DNA of 13,383 bases from Acidilobaceae archaeon (GTDB lineage: Archaea; Thermoproteota; Thermoprotei_A; Sulfolobales; Acidilobaceae). The notes under the pieces are model-generated. The model was not told where the DNA came from and did no database searches. It was given only the letters and a program-made list of their open reading frames with translations. This document shows, in pieces, positions 12,764-13,383 of this stretch; the first letter of the stretch is position 1, and the number at the start of each line of letters is the position of its first letter. The stretch is from assembly GCA_026985435.1 (NCBI GenBank), contig JALSQL010000048.1, positions 1 to 13,383 of the forward strand. The letters run 5' to 3'. The position numbers and the translations under genes were made by a program.

Positions 12764-13383
12764 TTGGCTGGCACCCTCTACCTGGCCACCCTCGGGTTCC
12801 ACGAGAACTTCGCCCTCAGGAGGCTCTCCTCCTCGGGCGCCGGCCCCGGGGACTACGTGGCAGCCATAACCGTCAAGCCCCCAGCCAAGGCGGTCCTCGC
12901 CGCGTGGAACAGCCTGAGGGCCATAGCCACGAGGCTCGGAGTAGCCCCCATCGAGCTCCTCCAGCTCGACCCCTCCGACCCCGAGGCCCTCACAGCCGAC
13001 ATCATAGAGTGGGCCTCCAAAGCGGCGGCCGAGAGGGGCGTCGAGGCCATAGTGATAGACGCCACTGGCGGCAGCAGGCTGCTAACAGTAGCCACGCTAC
13101 TCGCGGCGATAGCCCTCCAGAGGCGCTACAACGTGAGATACTACATCCAGAGCGACACGGGCGACGACTGGGAGGCCAAGATAGACGCCGCCCTCATAGA
13201 GGCGATAACAAGCCCCCCAACACCCGAGAAGAGAGCCATACTACAAGCAGTCCTCCAAAACCCAGGCGCCACACCAGCCCAGATAGCCGAAGCCATAGGG
13301 ATGCACCCCAAAACCCTCGCAAACCACCTAACCAAACTCAAGAAGCAAAGACTAGTAGCCCAGAAGGGGAGAGCCCGCGGTCT
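12764..13383 (+). CDS. csa3: Second Csa3-like CARF/winged-helix regulator, 3' end outside window
   Basis: An open frame of 206 codons from a TTG at 12764 to the window edge, the only clear protein gene on the plus strand. Residues 1 to about 140 are a CARF domain of Csa3 type: TLYLATLGFHENFALRRL, GPGDYVAAITVKPP, then IVIDATGGSRLLTVATLLAAIA with the GG-R ligand site, and RYYIQSDTGDDWEAKI. Residues about 151-206 are a winged helix (EKRAILQAVLQNPGATPAQIAEAIGM, then HPKTLANHLTKLKKQRLVAQKG). A strong GGGAGGGGGG precedes the start. It is divergent from csa1, so it may control the acquisition operon, as Csa3a does in Sulfolobus (inference by analogy). Its 3' half uses many A-ending codons (ATA, CTA, ACA, AGA, CAA), unlike the cas genes. 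Confidence 0.88.
   Translation, partial: MAGTLYLATLGFHENFALRRLSSSGAGPGDYVAAITVKPPAKAVLAAWNSLRAIATRLGVAPIELLQLDPSDPEALTADIIEWASKAAAERGVEAIVIDATGGSRLLTVATLLAAIALQRRYNVRYYIQSDTGDDWEAKIDAALIEAITSPPTPEKRAILQAVLQNPGATPAQIAEAIGMHPKTLANHLTKLKKQRLVAQKGRARG

Noticed and set aside
1..13383. CRISPR array
   Set aside because: I looked for a 24-40 base unit recurring at regular spacing on either strand and found none; only short G/C-rich words recur.

Overview
The window is very GC-rich. It uses GTG and TTG start codons heavily, has archaeal TATA-box promoters instead of bacterial -35/-10 sites, and carries a tRNA interrupted by a bulge-helix-bulge intron. Together with a subtype I-A CRISPR-Cas system this points to a hyperthermophilic crenarchaeote, possibly of the Desulfurococcales. 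The order-level placement is inference.

Layout. At the left edge (1-123, minus) is the 5' part of a DUF104/AF2212-like antitoxin gene. Positions 124-443 are lower in GC and hold two TATA-like sites and at most one doubtful small ORF. A tRNA-Thr(UGU) gene (444-536, minus) has an 18-nt intron in its D arm. From 565 to 12561 every gene is on the minus strand, in two transcription units. The upstream unit (12561 down to 9211) is the spacer-acquisition module: csa1, cas1, cas2, cas4 and the regulator csa3. After about 120 bp holding a strong TATA box and two inverted repeats comes the interference module (9088 down to 1843): csa5, cas7 (csa2), cas5, a cas8a-type large subunit, cas3' helicase, cas3'' HD nuclease and cas6. 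The same unit appears to continue into a small membrane protein and a TatD-family metal-dependent hydrolase. At the right edge a second Csa3-like CARF/winged-helix regulator (12764 to the window end, plus) is transcribed divergently from csa1.

How it works together (family knowledge applied to the gene content). Csa1 and Cas4 are RecB-like nucleases that help prepare new spacers, and Cas1-Cas2 integrates them. Cas6 cuts the CRISPR transcript. Cas7, Cas5, Csa5 and Cas8a form the Cascade effector. The split Cas3' and Cas3'' unwind and degrade the target. The two Csa3 proteins are likely switches for the two operons, sensing a cyclic nucleotide through their CARF domains. No CRISPR array lies in the window, so the spacers must be elsewhere.

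Most worth a second look: the tRNA intron with a textbook splice motif in the D stem; the long imperfect inverted repeat just upstream of the csa5 TATA box; the inverted repeat over the probable csa1 TATA box; a Csa1 that ends without the cysteine cluster expected for its superfamily; and the membrane protein plus TatD nuclease attached to the cas operon.
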